Shown one piece after another: positions 26,334-37,875 of a stretch of DNA of 64,000 nucleotides. Within the stretch, counting starts at the first letter, position 1, and each line of letters starts with the position of its first letter. A model generated the notes under the pieces. That model worked only from the letters and a program-made list of their open reading frames with translations, did not search any database and was not told the DNA's origin. Both the position numbers and the translations under genes were made by a program. Source of the DNA: Maribacter algarum (ex Zhang et al. 2020) (GTDB taxonomy: Bacteria > Bacteroidota > Bacteroidia > Flavobacteriales > Flavobacteriaceae); the NCBI RefSeq assembly GCF_005885635.1, contig NZ_VATY01000001.1:2002492-2066491 (forward strand). Direction: 5' to 3'.

Positions 26334-26368
26334 AAAAACCTCATTTGGATTTCCCAAACGAGGTTTTT
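26334..26368. terminator. Bidirectional terminator between DUF3179 gene and groL
   Basis: Arms 26334-26348 and 26354-26368 pair over 14 of 15 positions (one A/C mismatch) around a 5-base loop, with A-rich left and T-rich right flanks. It serves the convergent DUF3179 and groL transcripts. Confidence 0.82.
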
Positions 26369-26409
26369 ACTTTATAAGCTATTATGCTCTATCTGAAGTA
26401 GATGTCGAC

Positions 26410-28142
<1,733 letters not shown>

Positions 28143-28143
28143 A

Positions 28144-28422
28144 TTAGATGATGGCTAAAATGTCACTTTCGCGCATCATCAGGTAATCAGTGCCTTCCAG
28201 CTTCAATTCTGTGCCAGCGTATTTTCCGTAAAGAACGGTATTACCAACTTTAACTGTAACAGCTTCATCTTTGGTGCCAGGACCAACAGCTACTACTTTT
28301 CCTTTTTGTGGTTTCTCTTTCGCCGTATCTGGAATATATATACCAGATGCCGTTTTCGTCTCGGCAGCCATGGGCTCGATGAGAACTCTATCTGCCAATG
28401 GTTTAATGCTAACTTTAGCCAT
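28144..28422 (-). CDS. groS: 10 kDa co-chaperonin GroES
   Basis: A 92-residue lid protein for GroEL. The family blocks [10 protein letters not shown] (residues 7-16), [13 protein letters not shown], the mobile loop [11 protein letters not shown] and [11 protein letters not shown] are all present. It is transcribed before groL. No CIRCE operator was seen upstream, so control is probably not by HrcA. Normal size. Confidence 0.98.
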   Translation of the reverse strand: MAKVSIKPLADRVLIEPMAAETKTASGIYIPDTAKEKPQKGKVVAVGPGTKDEAVTVKVGNTVLYGKYAGTELKLEGTDYLMMRESDILAII

Positions 28423-28510
28423 AGTCTTCTGTATTTAAATTGATTTAATATTTGGTTTTCTTAGACAGAAATTATGCCATTCCCTAGAAACTGACATATT
28501 GTAAAAATAA

Positions 28511-28541
28511 AAATGCCAGCTTGTCATTTGTGCTGGCATTT
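28511..28541 (-). terminator. Terminator downstream of secG
   Basis: A 10-base-pair perfect stem (28511-28520 with 28532-28541, 11-base loop) is followed on the minus strand by TTTTATTTTTAC. It separates the miaB-to-secG run from groS-groL. Confidence 0.72.
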
Positions 28542-28559
28542 CTAAGTGTATTTTATTTT

Positions 28560-28952
28560 TTATTCACTATCCGTAGTTGAATCATCTGACGTTGGCTCTG
28601 GAAGCGCGTCAGCTGGATTATCTACGGGGGCCGAATCTATTGGGTCATCTGGTAAAGTGTCATCTATTTGTTCTATTCCATCATCATTTAGCAACTTTGA
28701 ATCTGCTCCTCCAAAATTTCCTTTAAGTGCCCAATTGGATGCTAAAATCAAAACGACCAACATAATAGCCAAAATCCATGTACTTTTGTCTAAGAAATCT
28801 CCAGTTTTCTTTACGCCTCCAACTACTTGGCTGCCGCCTCCACCAAAGGAAGAAGATAACCCACCACCCTTTGGGTTTTGTACCATAACAACCAACATCA
28901 ACAGCAGACAAACAATGATGATAAGAATTAAGAATATTGAAAATGTGCTCAT
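28560..28952 (-). CDS. secG: Preprotein translocase subunit SecG
   Basis: A 130-residue inner-membrane protein with two hydrophobic helices (about residues 3-22 and 53-72). The diagnostic loop between them contains VQNPKGGGLSSSFGG. An acidic Asp/Pro/Ser-rich C-terminal tail (about 85-130), typical of Bacteroidota SecG, follows. It assists SecYEG export. It begins two bases after the upstream TPR-like gene, so they are co-translated. Confidence 0.95.
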   Translation of the reverse strand: MSTFSIFLILIIIVCLLLMLVVMVQNPKGGGLSSSFGGGGSQVVGGVKKTGDFLDKSTWILAIMLVVLILASNWALKGNFGGADSKLLNDDGIEQIDDTLPDDPIDSAPVDNPADALPEPTSDDSTTDSE

Positions 28953-28954
28953 TA

Positions 28955-29869
28955 CTAGATATTTTCTTGTTGTATTTTTTCTATCGCTCTAATTCGGTCT
29001 GCAAAGAAACCACTTTTTTCCGGATATTTCAAACTTAAAATACGGTATGCTTGCATTGCTTTTTTGTACTTTTTTTGCTCTAAATAAACCTTTGCCAAGG
29101 TCTCTGTCATAAGTTCATTTGCATCGAATTTTGCAGCTTTTTTAGTGTCTACTTTAGGAGATGGATTTTCGTTGGGTACAATTTTCGGGCTCTCCGCAAT
29201 AAATTTATTGATTAGCTCGAATTTCTTTTCTTTTAAAATAGTTTTTTCAAGTTCAAAATCTTCGGATTTTGAGCTATTCATGTCGGTCTTTCGCTCAATC
29301 TTTTGTTTCGAAGTCAACTGAAGCCACTCGCTAAAAGAATACTTTTCTTTTTGCGTAAAGGTTAGCGGTTGGCCTATTTCCAGTTCTTTTTCCGCTTCTT
29401 TTTTTGCCTTTTTTATTTCAGCATCTACCTCAGGATCTTTTGATTTGAACAAGTTAGGATCTAATATATGATCAGCATCATCAATAGTTTGTGGCAAAGG
29501 TTCATCAATAGATTTTTCAATAAGCATATCATTCTGTCTTACCTCTGGCACAACTTCTTCGGATACTATTTCAGTTTCAACCAAAGATGTTGATTTTCCC
29601 GAAATGGAATCTGCTATAGAATTCTGTAAAAACTCATTTGAGGTAATGAAGTCAAAAAGTATATCTCTATCAGTAGTATAAGATGCCGCAACTTTTAGGG
29701 CATTATTGTATTTGAAGCTGTTCCCGTTTTTTAATCCTTTCAAATAAACAGCTCGTGCGGCTTGAAAATAAGGAAACTCTGAAAGTACATCTTCTAACTG
29801 CTTCGTTTGTTCAGAAGAAATAAGTTCATTTGGGTTTTGTAAAATGTATGTGAAATCTTTTACGTTCAT
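28955..29869 (-). CDS. TPR-like hypothetical protein between lptE and secG
   Basis: A 304-residue soluble protein without signal peptide. An N-terminal helical segment (about 1-90, with LEDVLSEFPYFQAARAVYLKGL) and a C-terminal TPR-like pair (about 255-300, LAKVYLEQKKYKKAMQAYRIL then YPEKSGFFADRI) flank a charged, low-complexity middle rich in Glu/Lys. A FSEWLQLTSK patch lies near residue 180. It is found, to my knowledge, in the same miaB-lptE-secG neighbourhood of many Flavobacteriia. Its function is unknown; a scaffold role in envelope biogenesis is only suggested by context. It starts six bases after the lptE stop. Confidence 0.8.
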   Translation of the reverse strand: MNVKDFTYILQNPNELISSEQTKQLEDVLSEFPYFQAARAVYLKGLKNGNSFKYNNALKVAASYTTDRDILFDFITSNEFLQNSIADSISGKSTSLVETEIVSEEVVPEVRQNDMLIEKSIDEPLPQTIDDADHILDPNLFKSKDPEVDAEIKKAKKEAEKELEIGQPLTFTQKEKYSFSEWLQLTSKQKIERKTDMNSSKSEDFELEKTILKEKKFELINKFIAESPKIVPNENPSPKVDTKKAAKFDANELMTETLAKVYLEQKKYKKAMQAYRILSLKYPEKSGFFADRIRAIEKIQQENI

Positions 29870-29875
29870 TTCAAA

Positions 29876-30397
29876 TTACCAATCCGCAAGGGATGCATTA
29901 AAAATATCTTGAGTTATTCGTTCAAAAATAACTTCATGGGCTTCTGTTTTAACCGAAGATAACTGACTGCTAGCATCATAATCAAAGAAAAAAGAGAAAC
30001 GCTGTTCAAAATCAGAATCTTCTTTCGTGTTATTTATAAAGCGAACATTGACCGCGACGGAAAGTCTATTTTGAGCAGCCGTTTGTTGCGCTGTTGCGCT
30101 CATAGGTGAAATCCTGTATTCTACTATCTCTCCTTCGTAAAGTAAATCACCACTTCCATTATTTACCAAATCTAGATTTGTTTGATTTAAAATGCGGTCT
30201 TGAAGGGCAAGGGTGAAATCACGATCCATGCCGGGTTCAAAAATTGAGCCAGGATTTTGAGCCGCATAATTCTGAAAGTAATTTACTTGAAAGGTTTCCG
30301 CAAGACCTGGATCGCCCCCAGTAAAATTGTAAATTCCACAGGAATTAATACTCAAGGCCAGAAGTATGCTAAGCAATATGTTTTTAAATATGCGCAC
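29876..30397 (-). CDS. lptE: LptE-like LPS-assembly lipoprotein
   Basis: A 173-residue lipoprotein with hydrophobic residues 4-16 and lipobox SINSC, Cys near residue 20. It is followed by GIYNFTGG, the family opening in Bacteroidota LptE (DUF-type LPS assembly proteins). A conserved VNYFQNYA segment and a beta-rich fold that ends FNASLADW are also present. In the LPS export machine LptE plugs the LptD barrel in the outer membrane. The overall identity of such proteins to E. coli LptE is low, so the name rests on the Bacteroidota family and on location between the sigma-54 activator and the TPR gene. Confidence 0.85.
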   Translation of the reverse strand: MRIFKNILLSILLALSINSCGIYNFTGGDPGLAETFQVNYFQNYAAQNPGSIFEPGMDRDFTLALQDRILNQTNLDLVNNGSGDLLYEGEIVEYRISPMSATAQQTAAQNRLSVAVNVRFINNTKEDSDFEQRFSFFFDYDASSQLSSVKTEAHEVIFERITQDIFNASLADW

Positions 30398-30524
30398 TTA
30401 TCGGTATTTAGAATTCATAAGAAAATGGAAGATAGAAAAAAGAACAAATACTTATATACCAGCTTAACAATAGTTTAATGAAATATGTTCTTAAACGGGA
30501 ATTCTATAAGGTCTTCTTTGGATG

Positions 30525-31793
30525 TTATAAATCGTACTGTTTGATTTTGCGATATAAAGTCCGTTCTGAAATACCTAATTCTGCTGCAGCAGCTTTTCGT
30601 TTTCCCCGGTTTCTTTCTAAGGATTTTTTTATCAATTCAATCTCTTTCTCTTGTAAAGATAAAGTCTCTTCTTCTTGAATTTCTTCGGCAAAATGATATT
30701 TGTCTTCTTGAACTGGCAGCTGAGTAATAGGTTCTTCATGCGTTTCAGGAAGTTGCAATACTTCTAAAGGATTGCTTTCTTGTTGAGGAATGTTTTCTTC
30801 TTCACTTCTATAAATCTTGCGAATCAAACTCTCATTTTCTTCTTGAACTTTTCCAGAATCATTGTTATTTAACAGTTCAAGGGTTAGCTTTTTGAGATCA
30901 TTTAAATCACCTTTCATATCAAAAAGAACCTTGTACAATATTTCCCGCTCGGAACTGAAATCACTTTCTTTATTGTCACTACCCACAACGGCAGGTAGGT
31001 TTGACGTGCTGGCATTTGGTAAATAACCATTTAAAGTAAAGGCCGAAATACTTCGTTTTTCTTCGAGAACGGATACTTGTTCGGCTATATTTCGTAATTG
31101 ACGAATGTTACCCGGCCAGCGGTATTTTAATAATAATTCTCTTGCATCTTCTTCCAAACGAATCGTTGGCATTTTGTACTTCGTGCCAAAATCAGATGCA
31201 AATTTGCGAAACAGTAAATGAATATCGTCTTGACGTTCACGCAAAGGCGGAATATTGATTTCAACAGTACTTAACCTATAATATAAATCCTCACGAAACC
31301 TTTCTTTCTTAATTGCCTCGAACATTTTGATGTTAGTAGCTGCAACAATGCGAACATCTGTTTTTTGTACCTGTGAAGAACCAACCTTTAAAAACTCACC
31401 GTTCTCCAACACCCGTAAAAGGCGAACTTGGGTAGTAAGCGGTAATTCACCAACTTCATCGAGAAAAATAGTTCCGCCATTGGCAACTTCGAAATAACCA
31501 CTACGTGTGGAAGTAGCTCCTGTAAAGGCACCTTTTTCATGACCGAAAAGCTCACTGTCAATTGTACCTTCAGGAATAGCACCGCAGTTTACAGCAATAT
31601 ATTTTGCATGTTTTCTATGGGATAAGGAGTGAATAATTTTAGGAATGGATTCCTTACCCACACCACTTTCGCCAGTTACTAAAACAGAAATATCGGTAGG
31701 AGCCACCTGAATTGCTTTTTCAATAGCACGATTCAGCTTAGGGTCATTACCTATAATTTCAAAACGTTGTTTTATTGATTGAATACTTTCCAT
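30525..31793 (-). CDS. Sigma-54-dependent transcriptional activator without receiver domain
   Basis: A 422-residue regulator. The AAA+ central domain starts almost at the N-terminus: Walker A GESGVGKE (about residues 40-47), the sigma-54 contact loop GAFTGAT (about 91-97), Walker B GGTIFLDEVGELP and the arginine-finger region follow. A variable acidic linker (about 265-370) precedes a Fis-type helix-turn-helix with RKAAAAELGISERTLYRKI at the end. No receiver, GAF or PAS domain precedes the AAA+ part, so activity may be set by level, partner protein or the linker. It needs RpoN. It follows miaB by 31 bases and precedes lptE, hinting at envelope-linked targets (inference). Confidence 0.9.
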   Translation of the reverse strand: MESIQSIKQRFEIIGNDPKLNRAIEKAIQVAPTDISVLVTGESGVGKESIPKIIHSLSHRKHAKYIAVNCGAIPEGTIDSELFGHEKGAFTGATSTRSGYFEVANGGTIFLDEVGELPLTTQVRLLRVLENGEFLKVGSSQVQKTDVRIVAATNIKMFEAIKKERFREDLYYRLSTVEINIPPLRERQDDIHLLFRKFASDFGTKYKMPTIRLEEDARELLLKYRWPGNIRQLRNIAEQVSVLEEKRSISAFTLNGYLPNASTSNLPAVVGSDNKESDFSSEREILYKVLFDMKGDLNDLKKLTLELLNNNDSGKVQEENESLIRKIYRSEEENIPQQESNPLEVLQLPETHEEPITQLPVQEDKYHFAEEIQEEETLSLQEKEIELIKKSLERNRGKRKAAAAELGISERTLYRKIKQYDL

Positions 31794-31824
31794 GTCTTGT
31801 TATTACTTCGAATGAGGCAAACTT

Positions 31825-33255
31825 TTAATTGATTGCCTCTCCAATCAAAGTGGCTGAGGTGCAATCATTTATTTTTACATTTACAAAATCTCCAACTTTA
31901 TAATTTTCCTTTGGAAAAACCACGACTGTGTTCTGTGAATTTCTTCCCATCCAATGAGCATCTGATTTTTTTGAGGTTCCTTCAATCAGGACTTCTTCAA
32001 TATTTCCCAAATGCTCCTCAGTTCGATATTTACAATGTTCTCTCTGCAAGGCTATAATTTCCGCCAATCTTCTTTGTTTAATCTCCATAGGAACATCGTC
32101 TTCTAATTTTCTAGCAGCCATTGTTCCTGGTCTTTCAGAATAGAGATACATATATCCAAAATCATACTTTACATATTCCAAAGCTGCCAAAGTCGCTTGA
32201 TGATCTTCCTCGGTTTCCGTTGGGAAGCCTGAAATCATATCTTGCGATATAGCACAATCAGGAAGTATCTCTCGTATATTATCAATGAGCTCAAAATATT
32301 CCTCAATCGTATGCAAACGATTCATTTCTTTTAAAATGCGATTGCTTCCACTTTGCACGGGTAAATGAATATGATTGCAAATATTATCGTATTTGGCCAT
32401 GGTTCGAATAACATCCAAAGTCATGTCCTGCGGATTTGAAGTTGAAAACCGAATGCGCATTCCAGGTTGTGCCTCAGCAACCATACCTAGTAGATTCGAA
32501 AAATCAACAGCGGTGGCTTTTTGCATTTCAGAGGCTTTTACAAAGTCCTTCTTCAATCCTCCGCCATACCATAGATAACTGTCAACATTTTGACCTAGGA
32601 GTGTAATTTCTTTAAATCCTTTTTCCCATAAATCATTAACTTCTTCCAAAATCGATTGTGGATCGCGACTTCGTTCTCGGCCTCTTGTAAATGGTACTAC
32701 GCAAAAGGTACACATGTTGTCACAACCACGGGTAATCGAAACTAAAGCACCTACACCATTTGTTTGTAATCGAACGGGGGCGATATCACCATAGGTTTCT
32801 TCTTTTGAAAGGATAACATTTACCGCATCTCTTCCGGCATCAACTTCTTTGATAAGGTTGGGAAGGTCTTTGTAAGCATCAGGCCCAACAACCATATCGA
32901 CAATTTTCTCTTCCTCGAGCAATTTACTTTTTAAGCGTTCCGCCATGCATCCCAAAACGCCTACTTTTAAATGTGGCCTATGTTTCTTGATGGCGTTGAA
33001 TTTTTCCAAGCGTTTGCGAACGGTCAATTCTGCCTTTTCTCGAATGGAACAGGTATTGACTAAAACTAAATCAGCATCTGCTAAGTTTTGGGTGGTATTA
33101 AACCCTTCTGTAGCCAAAATAGAAGCTACGATTTCACTGTCGGAAAAGTTCATTGCGCAGCCATAGCTTTCTATGTATAGCTTCCGTTTGTTCGTGGAAT
33201 TTTTTTCTGCGGATAAAGAAGTACCCTGAATAGTTTCGTCGATTGCTTTTTCCAT
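31825..33255 (-). CDS. miaB: tRNA-2-methylthio-N6-dimethylallyladenosine synthase MiaB
   Basis: A 476-residue radical-SAM methylthiotransferase modifying A37 of tRNAs that read UNN codons. The N-terminal UPF0004 domain carries three cluster cysteines (YGCAMN, TCSIRE, LGCMAE), the radical-SAM CxxxCxxC is CDNMCTFC (about residues 178-185), and a C-terminal TRAM domain ends the protein. About 24 extra residues precede the conserved start. A good Bacteroidota promoter is found upstream, so it leads the miaB-sigma54-lptE-TPR-secG run. Confidence 0.97.
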   Translation of the reverse strand: MEKAIDETIQGTSLSAEKNSTNKRKLYIESYGCAMNFSDSEIVASILATEGFNTTQNLADADLVLVNTCSIREKAELTVRKRLEKFNAIKKHRPHLKVGVLGCMAERLKSKLLEEEKIVDMVVGPDAYKDLPNLIKEVDAGRDAVNVILSKEETYGDIAPVRLQTNGVGALVSITRGCDNMCTFCVVPFTRGRERSRDPQSILEEVNDLWEKGFKEITLLGQNVDSYLWYGGGLKKDFVKASEMQKATAVDFSNLLGMVAEAQPGMRIRFSTSNPQDMTLDVIRTMAKYDNICNHIHLPVQSGSNRILKEMNRLHTIEEYFELIDNIREILPDCAISQDMISGFPTETEEDHQATLAALEYVKYDFGYMYLYSERPGTMAARKLEDDVPMEIKQRRLAEIIALQREHCKYRTEEHLGNIEEVLIEGTSKKSDAHWMGRNSQNTVVVFPKENYKVGDFVNVKINDCTSATLIGEAIN

Positions 33256-33287
33256 CTATATAGAAATCCTTGTAAGTAAGTGGATCG

Positions 33288-33320
33288 CAAAGATAGGGCT
33301 AAATACAATTTTATGACAAA
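33288..33320 (-). promoter_or_regulatory. Promoter of miaB run (TTTG-N21-TATCTTTG)
   Basis: On the minus strand a -33 TTTG (33317-33320) is followed after 21 bases by TATCTTTG (33288-33295), a full match to the Bacteroidota housekeeping promoter. It lies 33 bases before the miaB ATG. Confidence 0.62.
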
Positions 33321-33404
33321 TTGACAGTTGTAAATTTAACTAAAACCCGCGCAACGCGATACCCTTGTCAGTATCCTAAAAGAGCAACCCAATAAATAAT
33401 TGTT

Positions 33405-34706
33405 ATGAAAAAGATAGGATTACTTCTAATCGCGATGGTGTTTTTTCAGTCTTGTGATTTAGACAATCAAGTGTCTTCACTTGATACCATGCAAACGTAT
33501 CTAATTGCAACTCCTTTGAAAAGCAATTTGGTTACATTCAAAGAAGAGGCAGTCGCAATTGCTGACCCTGTTCCGATTATTGAGTCGGGAAAAATTTATG
33601 CTTATAAAAACTACGTTTTTGTGAATGATGTGTATCGTGGATTCCACATTTTGGATAACACGAATCCTTCTTCTCCGCAGAATATCGGTTTTATAAAACT
33701 GGAAGGGAATAATGATATATCAATTAAAGATGATCGTTTATATGCTGATAGTTATGGAGACCTAGTGATTATGGATATATCGGATATTGAAAACATCAAG
33801 TTTGCCAAACGCATGGAAAATGCCATCTACCAAGAGTTTTGGTGCACCGTAGGTTTCGATGTGGCATGGCCTGAAGCTGATGCCTTTGACTACAGTGATT
33901 TTGATGCGAGTAGAGATGCTTTAACTGGCTGGGAGGTAAATGAAGTACGAATGTCGACTGCGGATTTTGAGAGCAAGTACGGTTCAACAAGAACTGATGT
34001 ATTTTTGGCAAACGACTCCGCCGCTGAAACCAATGTTCCAACTAGTTCTACTACAGGTCAAGGTGGTTCTTTTGCACGATTTAAAATAGTATCCGATTAC
34101 CTTTATGCGGTCGAACCCTGGAGTATCAATGTTTTTGATATTTCAGATTTGGACAATCCCAAGGTATTAGAAGAAGTTTATGCTCAAGGAAACATAGAAA
34201 CCATATTCAATCAAGGTGATATTCTGTTTTTAGGAGGCACTCAAGGAATGTACATTTATGATATTTCTTCACCCGATAAACCTACCTATGTTTCAGAATT
34301 CACCCACGGCAGAGCATGTGACCCAGTTGTTGTAAGCGGTGATTATGCTTTTGTTACTTTAAGAAGCAGTAATTTTTGTGGTGATGATATCGAAAGTGGG
34401 CTCTATATAGTAGATGTCTCTGATTTGACCAATCCGACTTTGAGTAAAACCTACCCGATGACGGAACCGTATGGTTTGGGAATTAAGGAAGAAAAACTAT
34501 TCATATGCGATGGGCCTGACGGACTTAAAGTTTATGATAAAACAGATATTAATAATCTAGTGCAGTTAAATCATTTTGAGGATATCAATACCTATGATGT
34601 GATACCATTATCTAATTCCTTATTAATGATAGGAGAGAAGGTGCTATATCAATATGAATATCTCGATAATGAAATACGCTTATTAAGCGCTTTTGACTTG
34701 AACTAG
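33405..34706 (+). CDS. LVIVD-repeat beta-propeller-like lipoprotein
   Basis: A 433-residue lipoprotein (hydrophobic residues 4-14, lipobox FQSC with Cys near 16). The body contains at least four repeats of the LVIVD type, e.g. LVIMDISDIEN, INVFDISDLDNPK, MYIYDISSPDKPT and LYIVDVSDLTNPT, spaced about 40-50 residues. These build a beta-propeller. A Thr/Ser-rich insertion interrupts the second blade (about 190-225). Cell-surface or periplasmic binding role is likely; no catalytic residues are evident. It stands alone, convergent with the BNR-repeat gene, and shares its terminator. Confidence 0.85.
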   Translation: MKKIGLLLIAMVFFQSCDLDNQVSSLDTMQTYLIATPLKSNLVTFKEEAVAIADPVPIIESGKIYAYKNYVFVNDVYRGFHILDNTNPSSPQNIGFIKLEGNNDISIKDDRLYADSYGDLVIMDISDIENIKFAKRMENAIYQEFWCTVGFDVAWPEADAFDYSDFDASRDALTGWEVNEVRMSTADFESKYGSTRTDVFLANDSAAETNVPTSSTTGQGGSFARFKIVSDYLYAVEPWSINVFDISDLDNPKVLEEVYAQGNIETIFNQGDILFLGGTQGMYIYDISSPDKPTYVSEFTHGRACDPVVVSGDYAFVTLRSSNFCGDDIESGLYIVDVSDLTNPTLSKTYPMTEPYGLGIKEEKLFICDGPDGLKVYDKTDINNLVQLNHFEDINTYDVIPLSNSLLMIGEKVLYQYEYLDNEIRLLSAFDLN

Positions 34707-34728
34707 TAGTTGCTGTTTTATTTTGATT

Positions 34729-34778
34729 AAAAAGTTACTTCAGTGATATCATCGGTATCTTATCTGAAGTAACTTTTT
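34729..34778. terminator. Bidirectional terminator inside the BNR-repeat gene's 3' coding end
   Basis: A perfect 15-base-pair stem (34729-34743 with 34764-34778, 20-base loop) has A-run and T-run flanks. It terminates the LVIVD lipoprotein gene and lies over the last 15 or so codons of the minus-strand gene. Confidence 0.8.
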
Positions 34779-37700
34779 CATTTATGGCACCGATATTTTT
34801 TTTCATTAAAGTATTTAAGGCGCTGACTTCAACATCCAATTCCTTTTTGATTTCCTCAAAAAATTCTATTGATTGGTTTGTTGGCGGATAATCTCCTCTT
34901 TGGGAATCGGCCAACAAAAATGCTAATCGATTGTTGATGCGAATACCATAGTTCAAAGGATCTTGTCTACTTTGGTTCTTCGTCATATGAATATTATTTT
35001 CAATAACCTCCATCTTTGTTTTGAAATCCTTTATCAAATTCTGTAATTCCTTATTATCTTTTGTTTTGTCAGCTAAATAGTCCAAATCTTTTTTTACGGA
35101 ACGAATATCGACTATTGCTTCATTAGCACGACTTACTTGATCTCGAACTTTGAGTAGAAAGTCAAATTGATTTTTGAAATCATCAGAACTATTAGGAAGC
35201 CTAGGGTCTTTTACAATTTTAAACTCCTGTTCTTGGGATTTTCCATTATAAGTCAAGCGGACTTTATATTTTCCAGGAACAGCTTTTGGGCCTACATTAG
35301 GAGAAGAGTACAAAACCATTCCTTCAAATGACTTGAAACCCGGATATCTCATATTCCAGACTAATTGATTTCCTCCTGATTTGATTTTTAACTTTTTGGG
35401 TGAGGATGGGTCATTTTTCATCTCTGCGGCCGCGGTAGAAAAACGTTGAATTAATGTATCATCCATTTGCAAAATATCAAGATGCAAAGTATCGGTTTCT
35501 TTATTATTGGAAATGTAGTAATTAATGATAGCTCCGTTTGGATGGTTTTCTCCTTCAAGTTTCGGGTTGACTTTTCCCCATCCAGACTGTTGCATTCTGT
35601 AGGCATGGTCAGGTTTGTATAAAAATGCTTCGCTTTTTGAAATTTCTGCAGATAACTGATGTAGTGGAGTAAGGTCATCAATCATCCAAAAACTTCGTCC
35701 ATGAGTAGCAGCTATCAAATCATTGTCTCGAACCTCTAAATCACGAATAGCGGTAATGGGTAAGTTCAATTGAAAAGGTTTCCAGCTAGCCCCATCATCA
35801 AAAGAGACGTACATGCCCCATTCGGTGCCCGCGTATAAAAGTCCTTCTCGAACCTTATCCGTACGAACAACTCTGGTATAATGATTTGATTTAATACCTT
35901 TTGTGATACGGTTCCATGTTTTTCCATAATCTGTTGTCTTATATAAATAAGGAGTGTAGTCACCAAACTTATAGGAGGTAGCTGCGACATAAGCAGTTCC
36001 TTTTTTGAACGGACTTGGATCTATACTATTTATCATATTCAATTTTGGGGACATACTCTCTGGGGGAGTTATATTCTCCCAATTCTGTCCGTTGTTTTTG
36101 GTAATTTGTATATGTCCGTCATCGGTACCGATCCAGATGACTCCTTCCTCAAGTGGGGATTCATTAATCACAAAAATATTGGAATAGAATTCTGCCCCAG
36201 TATTATCCTGTGTAATTAGCCCACCAGAGGATTTAATGGTCTTTGGAATTGCTCTTGTCAAATCAGGAGATATGGTTTGCCAACTTTGACCTTCATCGGC
36301 TGTCATGTGCAAATAATTCGAGCCCGCGTATAGTTTGTTGGAATCATGAATACTGAACTTTACAGGAAAATTCCAATTGAAACGGTATTTCATTACTTCC
36401 GCACCGGAACCAGCTGGATTGTCAGGCCATACATTTACAGAGCGCGTTTGTCCAATGGTGTGGTCCTGACGCATCATATATCCTTTGAACGTACCTCCAT
36501 AAACAATTTCATTATTTTTTGGGTCGGGGGCAAGGTGCGCACTTTCGCCTCCGGCTGTAGACTCCCAATGACTATCAGTAATTGCCTTTCCCGAAGTTCT
36601 ATGAGAAATACGCACTGTGCTATTATCTTGTTGAGCGCCATAAATTCGATAAGGAAATGCATTGTCAGTCGATACACGATAGAATTGTGCAGTAGGTTGA
36701 TTGTGATATGTAGTCCAATTGTTGCCTCCGTCATTTGAAATTTGAGCTCCGCCATCATCGGCGATGACCATTCTATTATTGTTATTTGGGTCAATCCATA
36801 GATCGTGATGGTCGCCGTGTGGTGCATTCTTTAGGGTAAAGGTTTTCCCTCCATCGGTTGAAACACCATAGCTCACGTTCATCACATACAATTTGTCCAC
36901 ATTTTGGGTATCCGCCGTTAAGCGACTGTAATACCAAGCTCGCTGACGAAGTGCCCGATTTTGGTTCACTTTTTTCCAAGTTTTTCCCGCGTCGTCAGAA
37001 CGATAAACACCACCTTCGTCGGCTTCTATTATGGTCCAAATTCGATTTGAGTCAACAGGCGAAACGGCTATTCCAACAATTCCCCAAGGGCCTTTAGGGA
37101 GTCCAGGCAATTTCGAAATATCGTTCCAAGTATCTCCGCCATCCGTACTTTTGAATAGCTTGCTATCGGGTCCGCCACTATCCATACGATACCCATTACG
37201 TTTCATTTGCCAAGTCGCAGCATACAACACTCGTGGATTATTTGGGTCTATGACCAAATCACCAGCACCCGCCTTGTCACTTTCATATAAAATCTTCTCC
37301 CAGGTAGTGCCTCCGTCCGAAGAGCGAAATACGCCTCTGGTTACATTTGGTATCCAGAGATTTCCTATGGCGGCTACATATACTATATCGGGGTTAGTAG
37401 GATGAATACGAATTCTAGAAATATGTTCCGAACCTTCCAACCCGATGAAGGTCCATGTCTCTCCTGCATCCAAACTTTTCCAAACCCCATTGCCGGAAGA
37501 GACATTCCCACGAAGTGTTTGTTCTCCTTCGCCCACATAAATAATATTTGGGTCTGATTCCGAGACTGCTACGGCCCCAATAGAACCGCCAAAATAGCCG
37601 TCGGAAATACATTCCCAAGTACTTCCGGAATCCGTGGTTTTCCAAACTCCTCCGCCTGCAGTACCCATATAATATAGATTAGGATTATTAACTACTCCAG

Positions 37701-37875
37701 TAGCTGTTCCTGCTCGACCACCACGAAAGGGACCAAGCTGCCGCCATTTCATTCCATCATACAAAGACTCCTGATATGATGTCGTGACAGTTTTCTTATT
37801 TCTGCGTTGCGCTTGATTCGATTGATAGGGTACTACAAGAAATAGTATCAAAAATGAGATGTAAAGATTTTTCAT
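34735..37875 (-). CDS. Exported BNR/sortilin-like beta-propeller protein (VPS10-type glycosyl hydrolase-like)
   Basis: Start set at 37875; an in-frame ATG 36 bases upstream would precede the signal peptide. The 1046-residue product has a signal peptide (residues 1-22, ending NQA). Many Asp-box repeats follow across residues 35-700 (SxDxGxTW: TTDSGSTW, SLDAGETW, SSDGGTTW, STDGGDTW, SDDAGKTW and others), forming a double propeller as in the sortilin N-terminal family. A beta-rich domain and a helical C-terminal segment (about 890-1040) end the protein. No type IX sorting domain is visible, so it is probably periplasmic. Catalysis is unproven; binding or peptidase-inhibitor-like roles remain possible. 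Confidence 0.85.
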   Translation of the reverse strand: MKNLYISFLILFLVVPYQSNQAQRRNKKTVTTSYQESLYDGMKWRQLGPFRGGRAGTATGVVNNPNLYYMGTAGGGVWKTTDSGSTWECISDGYFGGSIGAVAVSESDPNIIYVGEGEQTLRGNVSSGNGVWKSLDAGETWTFIGLEGSEHISRIRIHPTNPDIVYVAAIGNLWIPNVTRGVFRSSDGGTTWEKILYESDKAGAGDLVIDPNNPRVLYAATWQMKRNGYRMDSGGPDSKLFKSTDGGDTWNDISKLPGLPKGPWGIVGIAVSPVDSNRIWTIIEADEGGVYRSDDAGKTWKKVNQNRALRQRAWYYSRLTADTQNVDKLYVMNVSYGVSTDGGKTFTLKNAPHGDHHDLWIDPNNNNRMVIADDGGAQISNDGGNNWTTYHNQPTAQFYRVSTDNAFPYRIYGAQQDNSTVRISHRTSGKAITDSHWESTAGGESAHLAPDPKNNEIVYGGTFKGYMMRQDHTIGQTRSVNVWPDNPAGSGAEVMKYRFNWNFPVKFSIHDSNKLYAGSNYLHMTADEGQSWQTISPDLTRAIPKTIKSSGGLITQDNTGAEFYSNIFVINESPLEEGVIWIGTDDGHIQITKNNGQNWENITPPESMSPKLNMINSIDPSPFKKGTAYVAATSYKFGDYTPYLYKTTDYGKTWNRITKGIKSNHYTRVVRTDKVREGLLYAGTEWGMYVSFDDGASWKPFQLNLPITAIRDLEVRDNDLIAATHGRSFWMIDDLTPLHQLSAEISKSEAFLYKPDHAYRMQQSGWGKVNPKLEGENHPNGAIINYYISNNKETDTLHLDILQMDDTLIQRFSTAAAEMKNDPSSPKKLKIKSGGNQLVWNMRYPGFKSFEGMVLYSSPNVGPKAVPGKYKVRLTYNGKSQEQEFKIVKDPRLPNSSDDFKNQFDFLLKVRDQVSRANEAIVDIRSVKKDLDYLADKTKDNKELQNLIKDFKTKMEVIENNIHMTKNQSRQDPLNYGIRINNRLAFLLADSQRGDYPPTNQSIEFFEEIKKELDVEVSALNTLMKKNIGAINEKVTSDKIPMISLK

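Noticed and set aside
28423..28510. CIRCE operator upstream of groS
   Set aside because: No TTAGCACTC-N9-GAGTGCTAA inverted repeat is present in the leader.
36346..36738. 130-codon plus-strand ORF opposite the BNR-repeat gene
   Set aside because: Shadow of the minus-strand Asp-box repeats; no start context or family.
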